In this document: piece after piece, positions 1 through 7,346 of the stretch
Layout of the letters: each line of letters starts with the position of its first letter
How positions within the stretch are numbered: the first letter of the stretch is position 1
Assembly: GCA_022839525.1 (NCBI GenBank)
Contig: JALHET010000061.1
Coordinates: 1-9,195 of the forward strand
DNA from: Lentisphaerota bacterium
GTDB lineage: Bacteria; Verrucomicrobiota; Kiritimatiellia; RFP12; UBA1067
DNA: 9,195 nucleotides
Direction of reading: 5' to 3'
Translations under genes and position numbers: made by a program
The notes under the pieces: generated by a model
What the model saw: only the letters and a program-made list of their open reading frames with translations
The model's database searches: none
Told to the model about the DNA's origin: nothing

Positions 1-2429
1 CCGGAAGGGGTCAGCGTGGGCAGGTCGCCGCCCGTGAGCGTCACCCCCGCGTTGCCCAGATAGGCGAGGTCGCACCCGACAAGCTCATGGCCGCACCCGC
101 CGTCAACGACCGCACCGATGCAGCCCATGTCCCGGATCACGCAGCCGGCCAACATCACGTTCTCCCCTTCCTTGACGGCCACGCCATGCTGACGCCCCGC
201 CTCGATGGTGAACCCGCGCAGGACCACGTTCGAGACCGCTTCCATCGTGACCACCGGCACTTCGAGCATGGACACCAGCGCCTCGGCGCGCCCGACGGGT
301 GTCGGCGGCCAGAAATACAGCAGGCCTGTGCCGCGGTCCAAATACCACTCGCCCGGGCTGTCCAGTTCGCAGAGCAGGTTGATTCCCTGATAGCCGGAAC
401 CTTTGACGACGTTCGGCTCGACCTTCGATCCGGGAGGCAGGTTCCAGTCGATCCTGATCCGGTTCTTCTCCGGTTCCACGCTCCGGATTTTTCGGTACGA
501 GGAGAAGTAGGCATACTGCCAGTAGCCGAACAGCCAGGGGTCGGGCTCGTTCGCCCAAGCGTCCTGCCGTTCGTCCGTGTAGTAGAAGATGTCGGAATTC
601 TTGGCGAAGGTCCGCCCTTCGAGGCGGACCGCTTCCTGGTCGCCAAGGTCGACAAGGGCGAAGCGTTCGCTCATTTTCGGCGTGTCGTTCGGCCAGCGCG
701 CCAGCGGCATCGCGACCCCGCCGAAGAACAATTCCATGTGGGCCGGCACATTCACACCGGCGAGTTTTCCGAAGTAGTCCTGGCCCCGCGGCGTCAGCAT
801 GCCGTAATCCGTGATGCCGGCCGCGCGGAGATCCGCCTGCACGACATGCCCGCGCGCGGCTGCCGGGATGCGCCGCACGGCCGGACTGTCTGCCGCGGGC
901 ACAAACCCAGCGACGGCGTGCCCCGCCCGCAGAATGGGCCGCTCGCCGGCGGCGGCGCGGTACACGACAGGTGCCGCCGCCGTACCGGAATCCCCGGCCT
1001 CCAGCGCGAAGCTTTTCTCCAGCCGTGGATAGACGCCGCCCTTCAGGACGATGGCCGCGCCGCCTTCGGGCAGCGGCTCCGACTTGCGCCGTTCGCGCAG
1101 GGCATCCCGCGCGCGTTCAAGCGTCCGGAACGGGCGTGCCGCGGTGCCGGGGTTCGCGTCGTCGCCGTCCGGGGCCAGGTAGAACCAGGGCGTGGCGCGG
1201 TCGGTGCGGTCAATGCGCCGCCGCCGCTCGTTGCGGAAAGGCGCGCCGTCCTCAAGCGTTTCGATGTCGCGCAGCCGGGCGAGCGCTTCGACCCGGAACG
1301 CCTCGTGCTTCGCCACAAAGAAATCCCGCGTTTTTTCGTACTCGCGGCGGGCGGCTGTGTAGTCGCGGCGGTCCCGCGGCAGGTCGCCCAGCGCCAACAT
1401 CGCCCGGGCGCGGTGCTGCAGCGGGGCCGCTTCATCCCCCGCGACTTCCCGGAAGAGTTTTTCCGCGCTGTCCCGGTCGCCGCTCCGCAGGAAGCTCGCG
1501 GCCACAAGCAATTGCGCGTAGGAGTGAACCTCGCGGGACGCGGGCGTGTCCTTGCGGCCCGTCAGGGCAAACAGCGGGTCGAAGGCTTTGCGGTAGCGCC
1601 GCTCCCGCATGTTACGGAACAGGGCTCCGCCCGGCGGCGCGGGCATGTTGCGCAGAAGCGCCGTCAGCTGCCGCGACAGCAGAACGCCGGGATTCCCCAA
1701 CTCCTCGAAAGCCTCGCCGGGGAGTGCGGTGCTGAAGAACCCGAGGTCGGCGATCTCGAAATCGAGAACGCCCGTCCCTTCATCGCACTCGCCGATCCGG
1801 AAATTCTTGACCGTTGCGGCGGGATGGTAAGGGATCGCGTTGGTCGTTTCTGCCCGTGGCACGCCGTCGACCCACAGCGCCAGGGTCTTGCGGTCCCAAG
1901 TCACCGCCACATGGTGCCACTCCCCGGTCGTGAGGAAACCCGCGCTGCCGACCCCGGTGCTCCCCTCCGGACGCCCGATGGCGAAGTTGATCTCCGCATT
2001 GCCCGGCGACACGAGCAGGCGCCACCCGTTATAGTAGCCGCTGCCGCACGCCATGATGCCGCCGCCCGTGCGTTTGTAGCCGCCGCGGTCCACTTCCTCG
2101 AGCTTGTTGACCTTCAGCCAGCAGCAGAGCGTGAAGCCCGTCTCCGGGATGTCCAGCACGGGGCCTTCCATCTTTCCATGAAAGATGCGGGTGGCGCGTT
2201 GTCCGTCAAAACATCCGTCGGTCGCAACGGCGGGGTCGTTTTCCGGGGCAGGCTTGAAAGTCAGTCCAGCCGGGATATCCCCGAACCGGTGCCAGGCGAG
2301 GCAGTCGCTGCGTGCCGCCAGACGCTGTTGAATGACTGCTGGAGGCTCGGCCGGACCCGTTGCCGCCGCATCAAGAACCAAAACCGTGAAAGCTAACCCA
2401 ACAACATAACGTAGTGTGTTCATGGACAT
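1..2429 (-). CDS. Secreted LamG / right-handed parallel beta-helix protein, putative polysaccharide-active enzyme (3' end beyond window)
   Basis: An open frame runs leftward from the start codon off the left edge, giving 809 residues with the C-terminus missing. Residues 1-24 look like a signal peptide. Residues 75-240 form a LamG/concanavalin-type domain (WHHVAVTWD near 171, LWVDGV near 185). Residues 250-395 are charged and helical, resembling a degenerate TPR linker. A beta-helix entry typical of secreted polysaccharide-active proteins begins near 414 (YLAPDGDDANPGT, then ARPFRTLERARDALR). Residues 520-660 resemble the insertion domain of GH141-like beta-helix proteins (MELFFGG, MPLARWPND). 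Beta-helix rungs start near 725 (VVLRGFTIEAGRQHGV) and continue off the edge. ATG at 2429 is preferred because GGAGG lies 5 nt upstream; an in-frame ATG at 2423 is 11 nt from it. The gene lies 17 nt after the upstream LamG gene and is probably co-transcribed with it. I infer glycan hydrolysis or binding. Catalytic residues may lie outside the window, so enzyme class and substrate stay open. Confidence 0.88.
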   Translation of the reverse strand, partial: MSMNTLRYVVGLAFTVLVLDAAATGPAEPPAVIQQRLAARSDCLAWHRFGDIPAGLTFKPAPENDPAVATDGCFDGQRATRIFHGKMEGPVLDIPETGFTLCCWLKVNKLEEVDRGGYKRTGGGIMACGSGYYNGWRLLVSPGNAEINFAIGRPEGSTGVGSAGFLTTGEWHHVAVTWDRKTLALWVDGVPRAETTNAIPYHPAATVKNFRIGECDEGTGVLDFEIADLGFFSTALPGEAFEELGNPGVLLSRQLTALLRNMPAPPGGALFRNMRERRYRKAFDPLFALTGRKDTPASREVHSYAQLLVAASFLRSGDRDSAEKLFREVAGDEAAPLQHRARAMLALGDLPRDRRDYTAARREYEKTRDFFVAKHEAFRVEALARLRDIETLEDGAPFRNERRRRIDRTDRATPWFYLAPDGDDANPGTAARPFRTLERARDALRERRKSEPLPEGGAAIVLKGGVYPRLEKSFALEAGDSGTAAAPVVYRAAAGERPILRAGHAVAGFVPAADSPAVRRIPAAARGHVVQADLRAAGITDYGMLTPRGQDYFGKLAGVNVPAHMELFFGGVAMPLARWPNDTPKMSERFALVDLGDQEAVRLEGRTFAKNSDIFYYTDERQDAWANEPDPWLFGYWQYAYFSSYRKIRSVEPEKNRIRIDWNLPPGSKVEPNVVKGSGYQGINLLCELDSPGEWYLDRGTGLLYFWPPTPVGRAEALVSMLEVPVVTMEAVSNVVLRGFTIEAGRQHGVAVKEGENVMLAGCVIRDMGCIGAVVDGGCGHELVGCDLAYLGNAGVTLTGGDLPTLTPS

Positions 2430-2434
2430 CTCAT

Positions 2435-2439
2435 CCTCC
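2435..2439 (-). promoter_or_regulatory. Shine-Dalgarno site of the beta-helix gene
   Basis: GGAGG on the minus strand lies in the 17-nt gap after the upstream stop codon. It is 5 nt from the ATG at 2429 and 11 nt from the ATG at 2423, which favours 2429. It is the only strong Shine-Dalgarno site at a gene start in this window. The other complete starts are coupled or weakly preceded, so this gene probably recruits ribosomes independently. Confidence 0.75.
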
Positions 2440-2446
2440 CGATCGC

Positions 2447-5400
2447 TTACGGGTACACTTTAACGCAGTTCACCGTCACATAGAAGCCCTTACCGTCAAG
2501 GTTCTCAAAACTCAGCGAAAGGTCGTTGACCCCAGGCCGGGGTGCCGGAACCGGGGATGCGAGGCGGCCTGACGCGCGGGTCTTGCCGGCCTGATCCAAG
2601 TGGATCCAGTCCATGCCGTTCCGGCAAACCACGGAATCGCCGCCGGACAGCGAGACCGGAAAGTGCACAGCGGTGCCGTTGACCGTCAGCGTTGGCCCGG
2701 ACAGCTCAGCACCCGCCGCCTCAGGTTGCTGGACAAGAATCTCAAATTCGAGCGAGGCGTTGTCGCCGGGGCTTTGGCCGCCCTCGTCGCGCCGCGTGAA
2801 CGTCCAGCGGTTATCGACGCCGTCAATCGCCGTGATCACCCGGGGCAGCTCATATTCGCGTTTCAAAAAAGACCAGTCGACATCCTTGGCGCGTGTGCCG
2901 AACGGCTCGCCCAGTGTGACAGCCGTCACCATGGCCCGTGCGGAAGAGCCTTTGTCGCACGTGGCGCTAAAGGCCAGCGTATTGCCGCCGGTCTTCATCA
3001 CCGGTACGCCATCCGGATACTGCGGGGTAAAGCGTTGGATCAGCGTGCCGTTTTCCGCGAACCGCGCCGCGCCGTCGGGCCCCTCCAGTTCGACATAATC
3101 ACCGGAAGTCATGGTTACCGGGATCAGCAGGCGTTTGCCGTTGACGGTCAAGGTCAGGTCCGTCAGCTCGCCTTTCAGAACCGGGAGCGCAAGCAGCGGG
3201 CCGACGACGATGTCGACCCGACCCTTGGCCGGAATGGCGTTGAGCAGCAGGTTGATCTGGCAGATATGTGCGATATCCACGTCCCTGTGGAACTGGTCTG
3301 CCACCGAGGGCCACACGTAATCGTAAAGCCGCGCGGTGTCACGTTCGCGGAGAAGCAGTTCGACATAACGCCAGCCGGTGAAATCCAGATCGATGTAATG
3401 GTCGGAGGCGGTGCCGGAGTATTCGCGCGGCGTTTGCAGCTGCACGTTCAGAAGCGCGCCGGAGCCGTCGCCCTTGACCCAGATGCCGAATCCGCGTTTG
3501 CCCTTGAGGTTGAAGTAAGGGAAGGGATGAACATGGCCCAGCAGTGACCACGCGCCGCGTGAGCTGGTGGCGGCGTTTTCCGCTTTGATCCGCAGGTTTC
3601 TTGCGCCGCCGCGCGTGTCGTTTGTCTCGACGCCCAGTGTCTGCGTGACGGTCGCCGCGGTCCTGCGATCATGGATGGTTGCCAAATCGCTGAAGTCCGC
3701 AATGACCATCGCATCGCGGGACGAGGCCGGGGCAACCGTGTACAGGGCCTCGATGCGGCCGCGGAAAGGTTGCCCGCCATGCGGGCTGTCAGTCGTCCAT
3801 GTCGCGGAGCCGTTGCCGCTTGCGGCGACGCGGCGCTCCCGCATGTGTACCGGCGTGAACCGCCAATGCCCGTTGCCGTCGAGCCGCAGGCGGAAATCCT
3901 TGCCGGGCTCGCCGACGGCCGCGACGGTTGACGCATCGAAATAGTTGGCGAGGCGGTGCTGTTCATACCAGCCGAGAACCGTCAGCATGTCAATAGCGCG
4001 GCGGTTGCCGGAGGGACGCGAATAAGTAATGGCGTTAATCGACATAGGTGCGTTGAGGCCAAGATTTTTGGCCGCGAAGTACTCGGCCTCGTCCATGAAT
4101 TGTCCGCGCGACTGGATCCGCGGGCCGTTGAACCACCACCAGCCGAGCTGGGGTTCAAGGAGATGGTTCAAACGGCACCGCTGCGTACGCTCGATATGAC
4201 GGTCATGGAATTGCTTGAATGCCCAAGAGGTCGAATCCCACGCACCGAGGCGCGAGTGGAACCACCAGTTGTTGTGGCCCCCGCAGCTCGCTTCGGACAT
4301 CCCGCCGTGCAGCTTCGAGAAGATCTTCCAGCGCATGGCGTCGATGTTGTAGCGGCTGCCCATGCCCTCGGAGCCGTCCAGGTAGATGAAGTCGGCCTTG
4401 CAGGCGTTGTAAACTTTCGCGATGTTCTCCGCGACGTGGTCCGCCAGCTTGCTGTCGGGCTGGGGATAAAAGGCCAGGTAGCGCTGCTGGAGGTAATCGG
4501 CTTCGGCGCCCTGCGGATGCGCCTGCGGGGCGGTCTTGAACGCGCCGCGTTCACAATCGAGAAAGGCGTAGGGCGGGTCGCGGGAGATCCGCGAGTACCG
4601 GATGATTTCCGTTCCGATCCGGATGGCGTTCCCGTTGCCGCTGTAGGTCCAGACCAGATCGTGTCCCGGAACCGGCTTCTCGTTGACATAAAGAACCTTG
4701 CCGTCAGCCGGAAGCGGTTGGGCGAGTGTGTAGCGGGCCGACGCGATCAGGTCTGCGGGAGCAGCGGGCGTGACCAGCGGGTCAGCCGGATGGATGCACC
4801 CCGTCAGCGTGTGCAGGCCGAGCTTGAGCCCGGCGGCGTGAATCTTGTCCGCGATCGCCACCATGTCGTCTAGCCCGTTCGGGAAGAACTTCTCGGCGGG
4901 TTTATAGGTTCCGAGGGTCGTATACCAGGGCTCGCGGAAATGGATGATGCCGAAGCCGCCCCGGCGGGCCATTTCGATCCAGAAGTCTGTTTTGTCGAAC
5001 GATTCGAAGACGAAGAGGTAGGAGAGGCGGACCATGTCGGAAGAGGACGCCCAAGGCCCGCCGTGAAGCGACTTGGGGACGTTCTCGCTGTTGGCCATGC
5101 TCTGCAGCATGGGGATCAGTTCGGCGCGGGATCCGGCGGCGATGGCGGCGCTGTGGCCGGTCAGTCCGTGTTCCGCGGTGGTCTTGGCGGACACCGCCAG
5201 ACCGAAGGCGCAGTCGACCGCCAGTGACAGGCTGCGCAGGCAGAGGCCGGATTCGTCGTCCGCCATCAGTCCCGCCATGCTGCTGGTAGACGTGCGGCAG
5301 GTTGGTATGAGCTGGACGAAGGTGAACGATTCCGCGTCCGGCACGGTCAGCTCCTCGGCGGTGAACGTGAAGTATTCGCCCTTGGCCCTTGCCCGGACTT

Positions 5401-6382
5401 TTGCCTGCCCGCTTGGGAAGTCGCAGACGAGCAAGCCGTTGTCGAGCCTCATGCGGCGCGGCCTGAGCTTCTGTCCCGCCTTGGTGGCGATCTCGATGAG
5501 CGCCGCCTGGCCGTCGATGAGATTTTTGGGCGCAGCGCCCTTCTGGTCGAGGGACAGCATCGAGGCGTTGTCGCCGATAGTCATCTTGGCGCAGCGCGTC
5601 TCGAGCGTCAGAATCGGCTGAGGCAGCACCCCGTCCAGAACAGTCTGGTATTCTTTGGATTCCGCCCGGACGCCGGGTTGAGCGAGTACGGCGATCTCCC
5701 CGGGCGTGAGAGCCCGCTTATAGATCCGGAGTTCGTCGATCAAGCCGTCGTGGCTTTTCTCGGTGTTCCATTGGCCAAGCACGATTTCCTCCGTCATGCG
5801 GATCGGGTAGTCCCATTTACCTTTTGCCGCAAGACGGCCGTTGACGTATGTCGTTATGTCCGGTTGCCTGAAGGTCATTGCGAGGTGCGTCCACTCCTTT
5901 GTCCGGATTCGGGACAGCATGCCGACACCCCCCTCCATCCACAGGGGCTTGGCGTCCGGTCCGACGTTTTCACGTCGGCCGATCCGGAAACTGACGGATT
6001 GGCGATTCACAAAGAACATGAACCCGCCGAAACCCCAGCCGGTGGTCAGGATGTTCGGGTACTGGCTGTCCGGGTTTTCCCAATACACCCAGACCGACAG
6101 CGTCATCTCCTTTGAACCGTCCAGCTCGGGCAACGGGGGGATGATGACCTGCGAGTTCGACGGCCCGGTCTTGACGGCACAGCCGAACGCGCCCTTTGCC
6201 CAGGCCGCATTCGAGAACCGCGCATCCCGTTTAAACGGTCCTGCGTCCGCCGAGTCCGCGCCGCGACACTCATTAAACGGCCAATGGCCGATAAGGCCTT
6301 CATCCGGAGCGGCGGTGGCGGACAGCATTGCCAAGGCTAAAACCGCTAAGCCTGAACCGTACAGATGTGAAACAGGAGTCAT
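2447..6382 (-). CDS. Large secreted LamG / TIM-barrel / beta-sandwich protein, putative glycoside hydrolase of unassigned family
   Basis: The product has 1311 residues. Residues 1-25 are a signal peptide (hydrophobic core, then SATAA before PDEG). Residues 28-235 are a LamG domain (LIGHWPFNE, MTLSVWVYWEN, WTHLAMTF, LIDELRIYKRALTPGE). About 250-440 is beta-rich. About 450-810 looks like a glycosidase-type TIM barrel: GGFGIIHFREPWY, then GLKLGLHTLTG near 518-528, then DFIYLDGSEG near 664-673, then HLLEPQLGWWW near 740-750. By analogy with alpha-galactosidase-like barrels, Asp669 after a beta strand is a possible nucleophile; Glu672, Glu697 and Glu743 are other candidates. About 885-1070 resembles a jelly-roll carbohydrate-binding domain (FGIWVKGDGSGALLNVQL, IDLDFTGWRYVEL). 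Two similar beta modules end the protein. Its ATG overlaps the hydrolase stop (ATGA) with only a weak AGG upstream, which suggests translational coupling. The exported-enzyme role is well supported; the specific activity is not, and I cannot name its family. Confidence 0.85.
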   Translation of the reverse strand: MTPVSHLYGSGLAVLALAMLSATAAPDEGLIGHWPFNECRGADSADAGPFKRDARFSNAAWAKGAFGCAVKTGPSNSQVIIPPLPELDGSKEMTLSVWVYWENPDSQYPNILTTGWGFGGFMFFVNRQSVSFRIGRRENVGPDAKPLWMEGGVGMLSRIRTKEWTHLAMTFRQPDITTYVNGRLAAKGKWDYPIRMTEEIVLGQWNTEKSHDGLIDELRIYKRALTPGEIAVLAQPGVRAESKEYQTVLDGVLPQPILTLETRCAKMTIGDNASMLSLDQKGAAPKNLIDGQAALIEIATKAGQKLRPRRMRLDNGLLVCDFPSGQAKVRARAKGEYFTFTAEELTVPDAESFTFVQLIPTCRTSTSSMAGLMADDESGLCLRSLSLAVDCAFGLAVSAKTTAEHGLTGHSAAIAAGSRAELIPMLQSMANSENVPKSLHGGPWASSSDMVRLSYLFVFESFDKTDFWIEMARRGGFGIIHFREPWYTTLGTYKPAEKFFPNGLDDMVAIADKIHAAGLKLGLHTLTGCIHPADPLVTPAAPADLIASARYTLAQPLPADGKVLYVNEKPVPGHDLVWTYSGNGNAIRIGTEIIRYSRISRDPPYAFLDCERGAFKTAPQAHPQGAEADYLQQRYLAFYPQPDSKLADHVAENIAKVYNACKADFIYLDGSEGMGSRYNIDAMRWKIFSKLHGGMSEASCGGHNNWWFHSRLGAWDSTSWAFKQFHDRHIERTQRCRLNHLLEPQLGWWWFNGPRIQSRGQFMDEAEYFAAKNLGLNAPMSINAITYSRPSGNRRAIDMLTVLGWYEQHRLANYFDASTVAAVGEPGKDFRLRLDGNGHWRFTPVHMRERRVAASGNGSATWTTDSPHGGQPFRGRIEALYTVAPASSRDAMVIADFSDLATIHDRRTAATVTQTLGVETNDTRGGARNLRIKAENAATSSRGAWSLLGHVHPFPYFNLKGKRGFGIWVKGDGSGALLNVQLQTPREYSGTASDHYIDLDFTGWRYVELLLRERDTARLYDYVWPSVADQFHRDVDIAHICQINLLLNAIPAKGRVDIVVGPLLALPVLKGELTDLTLTVNGKRLLIPVTMTSGDYVELEGPDGAARFAENGTLIQRFTPQYPDGVPVMKTGGNTLAFSATCDKGSSARAMVTAVTLGEPFGTRAKDVDWSFLKREYELPRVITAIDGVDNRWTFTRRDEGGQSPGDNASLEFEILVQQPEAAGAELSGPTLTVNGTAVHFPVSLSGGDSVVCRNGMDWIHLDQAGKTRASGRLASPVPAPRPGVNDLSLSFENLDGKGFYVTVNCVKVYP
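2450..3170 (-). repeat. Two tandem related beta modules encoded at the 3' end of the large LamG gene
   Basis: Residues about 1072-1160 and 1227-1311 line up without a search. LTLTVNGKRLLIPVTMTSGDYVE in the first copy corresponds to PTLTVNGTAVHFPVSLSGGDSVV in the second. VMKTGGNTLAFSATC in the first likewise corresponds to PRPGVNDLSLSFENL in the second. A linker of about 65 residues separates them. This is a diverged protein-level duplication, not a DNA repeat. It is most likely a pair of accessory beta-sandwich domains; ligand binding is only inferred. Confidence 0.55.
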
Positions 6383-6391
6383 GTTTTTTTA
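6379..6391 (-). other. ATGA stop/start overlap with upstream A7 run
   Basis: The hydrolase ends in TGA at 6381-6379 and the large LamG gene begins with ATG at 6382-6380, sharing four bases. A run of seven A residues (minus strand 6390-6384) precedes the overlap. Only a weak AGG serves as a ribosome site, so re-initiation by ribosomes that finish the hydrolase is the likely mode of translation. Confidence 0.8.
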
Positions 6392-7344
6392 CCTATGCTG
6401 GTGGATTTCTGGATGAAAGCGGCGAGATCGTCGGTGAGCGATTCCCAGCCGGGCTCGAGCGGGATCACATGCCCGGCATCCGGCAGGTTCCGGATCTCTT
6501 TCGGTCCCGGGCATCCGGCGAGCCAACGCAGCGCGGCGGCGGTGTCCACCACAGAATCGCGTCCGGAGGTGACGGCGAACACTGGCTTCTGGAGGCGTCC
6601 CGCCTGGGCGCGGTTGGAGCGGATCAGCTCGAACAGGCTGAGGTAGACACAGAAGGGGATGAAACGGTCGCGCTTGTAGGTGAAGGACGGATCGTCTGAG
6701 GCCACGCCATCGGCCGAGAACGGGGACTCGAAGGTGGGCGAAAGGCAAAGCGCGATGCGGGCGATGCGGAACCAGACGTCCGGGGGCAGGAGCGGGGACT
6801 GCTTGCGCGACACGTCGATCAGCGGCGCGAACACGGCCACGCCCGCAACCGGATCGGGGTGGCGGAGCGCAGCGTCCAGCACGAGTGCGCCGCCCATCGA
6901 GTGGCCGGCCAGCCAGACCGCCGGGTGGGTTTCACGCAGGCGGGCGATCTCGTCGGCAACCTGCGCCCGCCAGATCCGGAGTGACTGTTTCTTCGCCCGG
7001 GCGGCGGGCTCGGCACTCCCGGCCAGACGCATGGCGTGGCAGGCGAAGGGGCCTTTGGCGGCGAGGCGTTTCGCCATGCGCTGCCAGACGCGGGGCGTGT
7101 CCGCAAAGCCGTGGATGAAGAGCACGGCGAGCGGGCCGTCCCCGACCCTGAAGGCGGCGGCATCGGGCAGAAGCCCGTCCGGCCTGCGCGTGAGGCGGCT
7201 TTCCCAGAAAAACCGGCGTGTCTCAACCCACGCAGTGTGTGCCGCGTTGGTGGCGAGCCAAAGGAGGAAAAGTATGATGAGTGTGTACACGGAAAATGAA
7301 AAACAAATCGCGCTGCACCACAGACACACACATGAAACGAACAT
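6379..7344 (-). CDS. Membrane-anchored alpha/beta hydrolase (esterase/lipase family)
   Basis: The 321-residue product has one N-terminal membrane segment (about 11-32) followed by an alpha/beta hydrolase domain. FIHGF at 76-80 is the oxyanion-hole loop and GHSMG at 147-151 the nucleophile elbow, with Ser149. Asp263 (SGRDSVVD) and His292 (AGHVIP) complete a plausible Ser-Asp-His triad. About 175-250 would be the lid. The layout resembles monoacylglycerol lipase/carboxylesterase-like enzymes, so it probably cleaves an ester at the outer face of the inner membrane; the substrate is unknown. Its stop overlaps the next gene's ATG by 4 nt, tying it to the two glycan-active genes, where a deacylating role on decorated glycan fragments is plausible. 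The start is uncertain. ATG 7344 lies 2 nt after the endonuclease stop, lacks a clear ribosome site and gives an odd Cys-rich leader encoded by low-complexity DNA. An in-frame GTG at 7290 would still keep the membrane segment. Confidence 0.88.
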   Translation of the reverse strand: MFVSCVCLWCSAICFSFSVYTLIILFLLWLATNAAHTAWVETRRFFWESRLTRRPDGLLPDAAAFRVGDGPLAVLFIHGFADTPRVWQRMAKRLAAKGPFACHAMRLAGSAEPAARAKKQSLRIWRAQVADEIARLRETHPAVWLAGHSMGGALVLDAALRHPDPVAGVAVFAPLIDVSRKQSPLLPPDVWFRIARIALCLSPTFESPFSADGVASDDPSFTYKRDRFIPFCVYLSLFELIRSNRAQAGRLQKPVFAVTSGRDSVVDTAAALRWLAGCPGPKEIRNLPDAGHVIPLEPGWESLTDDLAAFIQKSTSIGKKT

Positions 7345-7345
7345 G
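7316..7345. repeat. Low-complexity CA/TG-rich tract at the R-M/hydrolase boundary
   Basis: The tract reads CACCACAGACACACACATG followed by AAACGAACATG on the plus strand; on the minus strand it becomes TGTGTGTGTCTGTGGTG. It encodes the unusual first residues of the hydrolase (MFVSCVCLWC) if ATG 7344 is used. It falls exactly where base composition changes. It looks more like spacer DNA than coding sequence. Only one copy is present in the window, so calling it a dispersed repeat is a guess. Confidence 0.35.
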
Positions 7346-7346
7346 A

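Noticed and set aside
87..2396. Plus-strand open frame of 769 codons
   Set aside because: It lies antisense to the LamG/beta-helix gene. The translation is rich in Arg, Pro, Ala and His with no recognisable domain, whereas the minus frame shows a ribosome site, signal peptide, LamG and beta-helix motifs. Long antisense frames are common in GC-rich coding DNA.
2430..2446. Terminator or promoter between the two LamG genes
   Set aside because: The gap is only 17 nt and is filled by the Shine-Dalgarno site; no hairpin or promoter fits.
2600..3547. Plus-strand open frame of 315 codons opposite the large LamG gene
   Set aside because: No family motifs and no ribosome site; the opposite strand holds a continuous 1311-codon gene with recognisable domains.
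3956..4873. Plus-strand open frame of 305 codons opposite the TIM-barrel region
   Set aside because: Compositionally biased antisense shadow of the barrel-coding region; no motif, signal peptide or ribosome site.
6379..6391. Programmed -1 frameshift at the A7 run joining hydrolase and large LamG protein
   Set aside because: The in-frame heptamer is T_AAA_AAA, or A_AAA_ACA one codon later; neither allows good re-pairing of both tRNAs. A fusion would also bury the signal peptide. Simple stop/start coupling explains the overlap.
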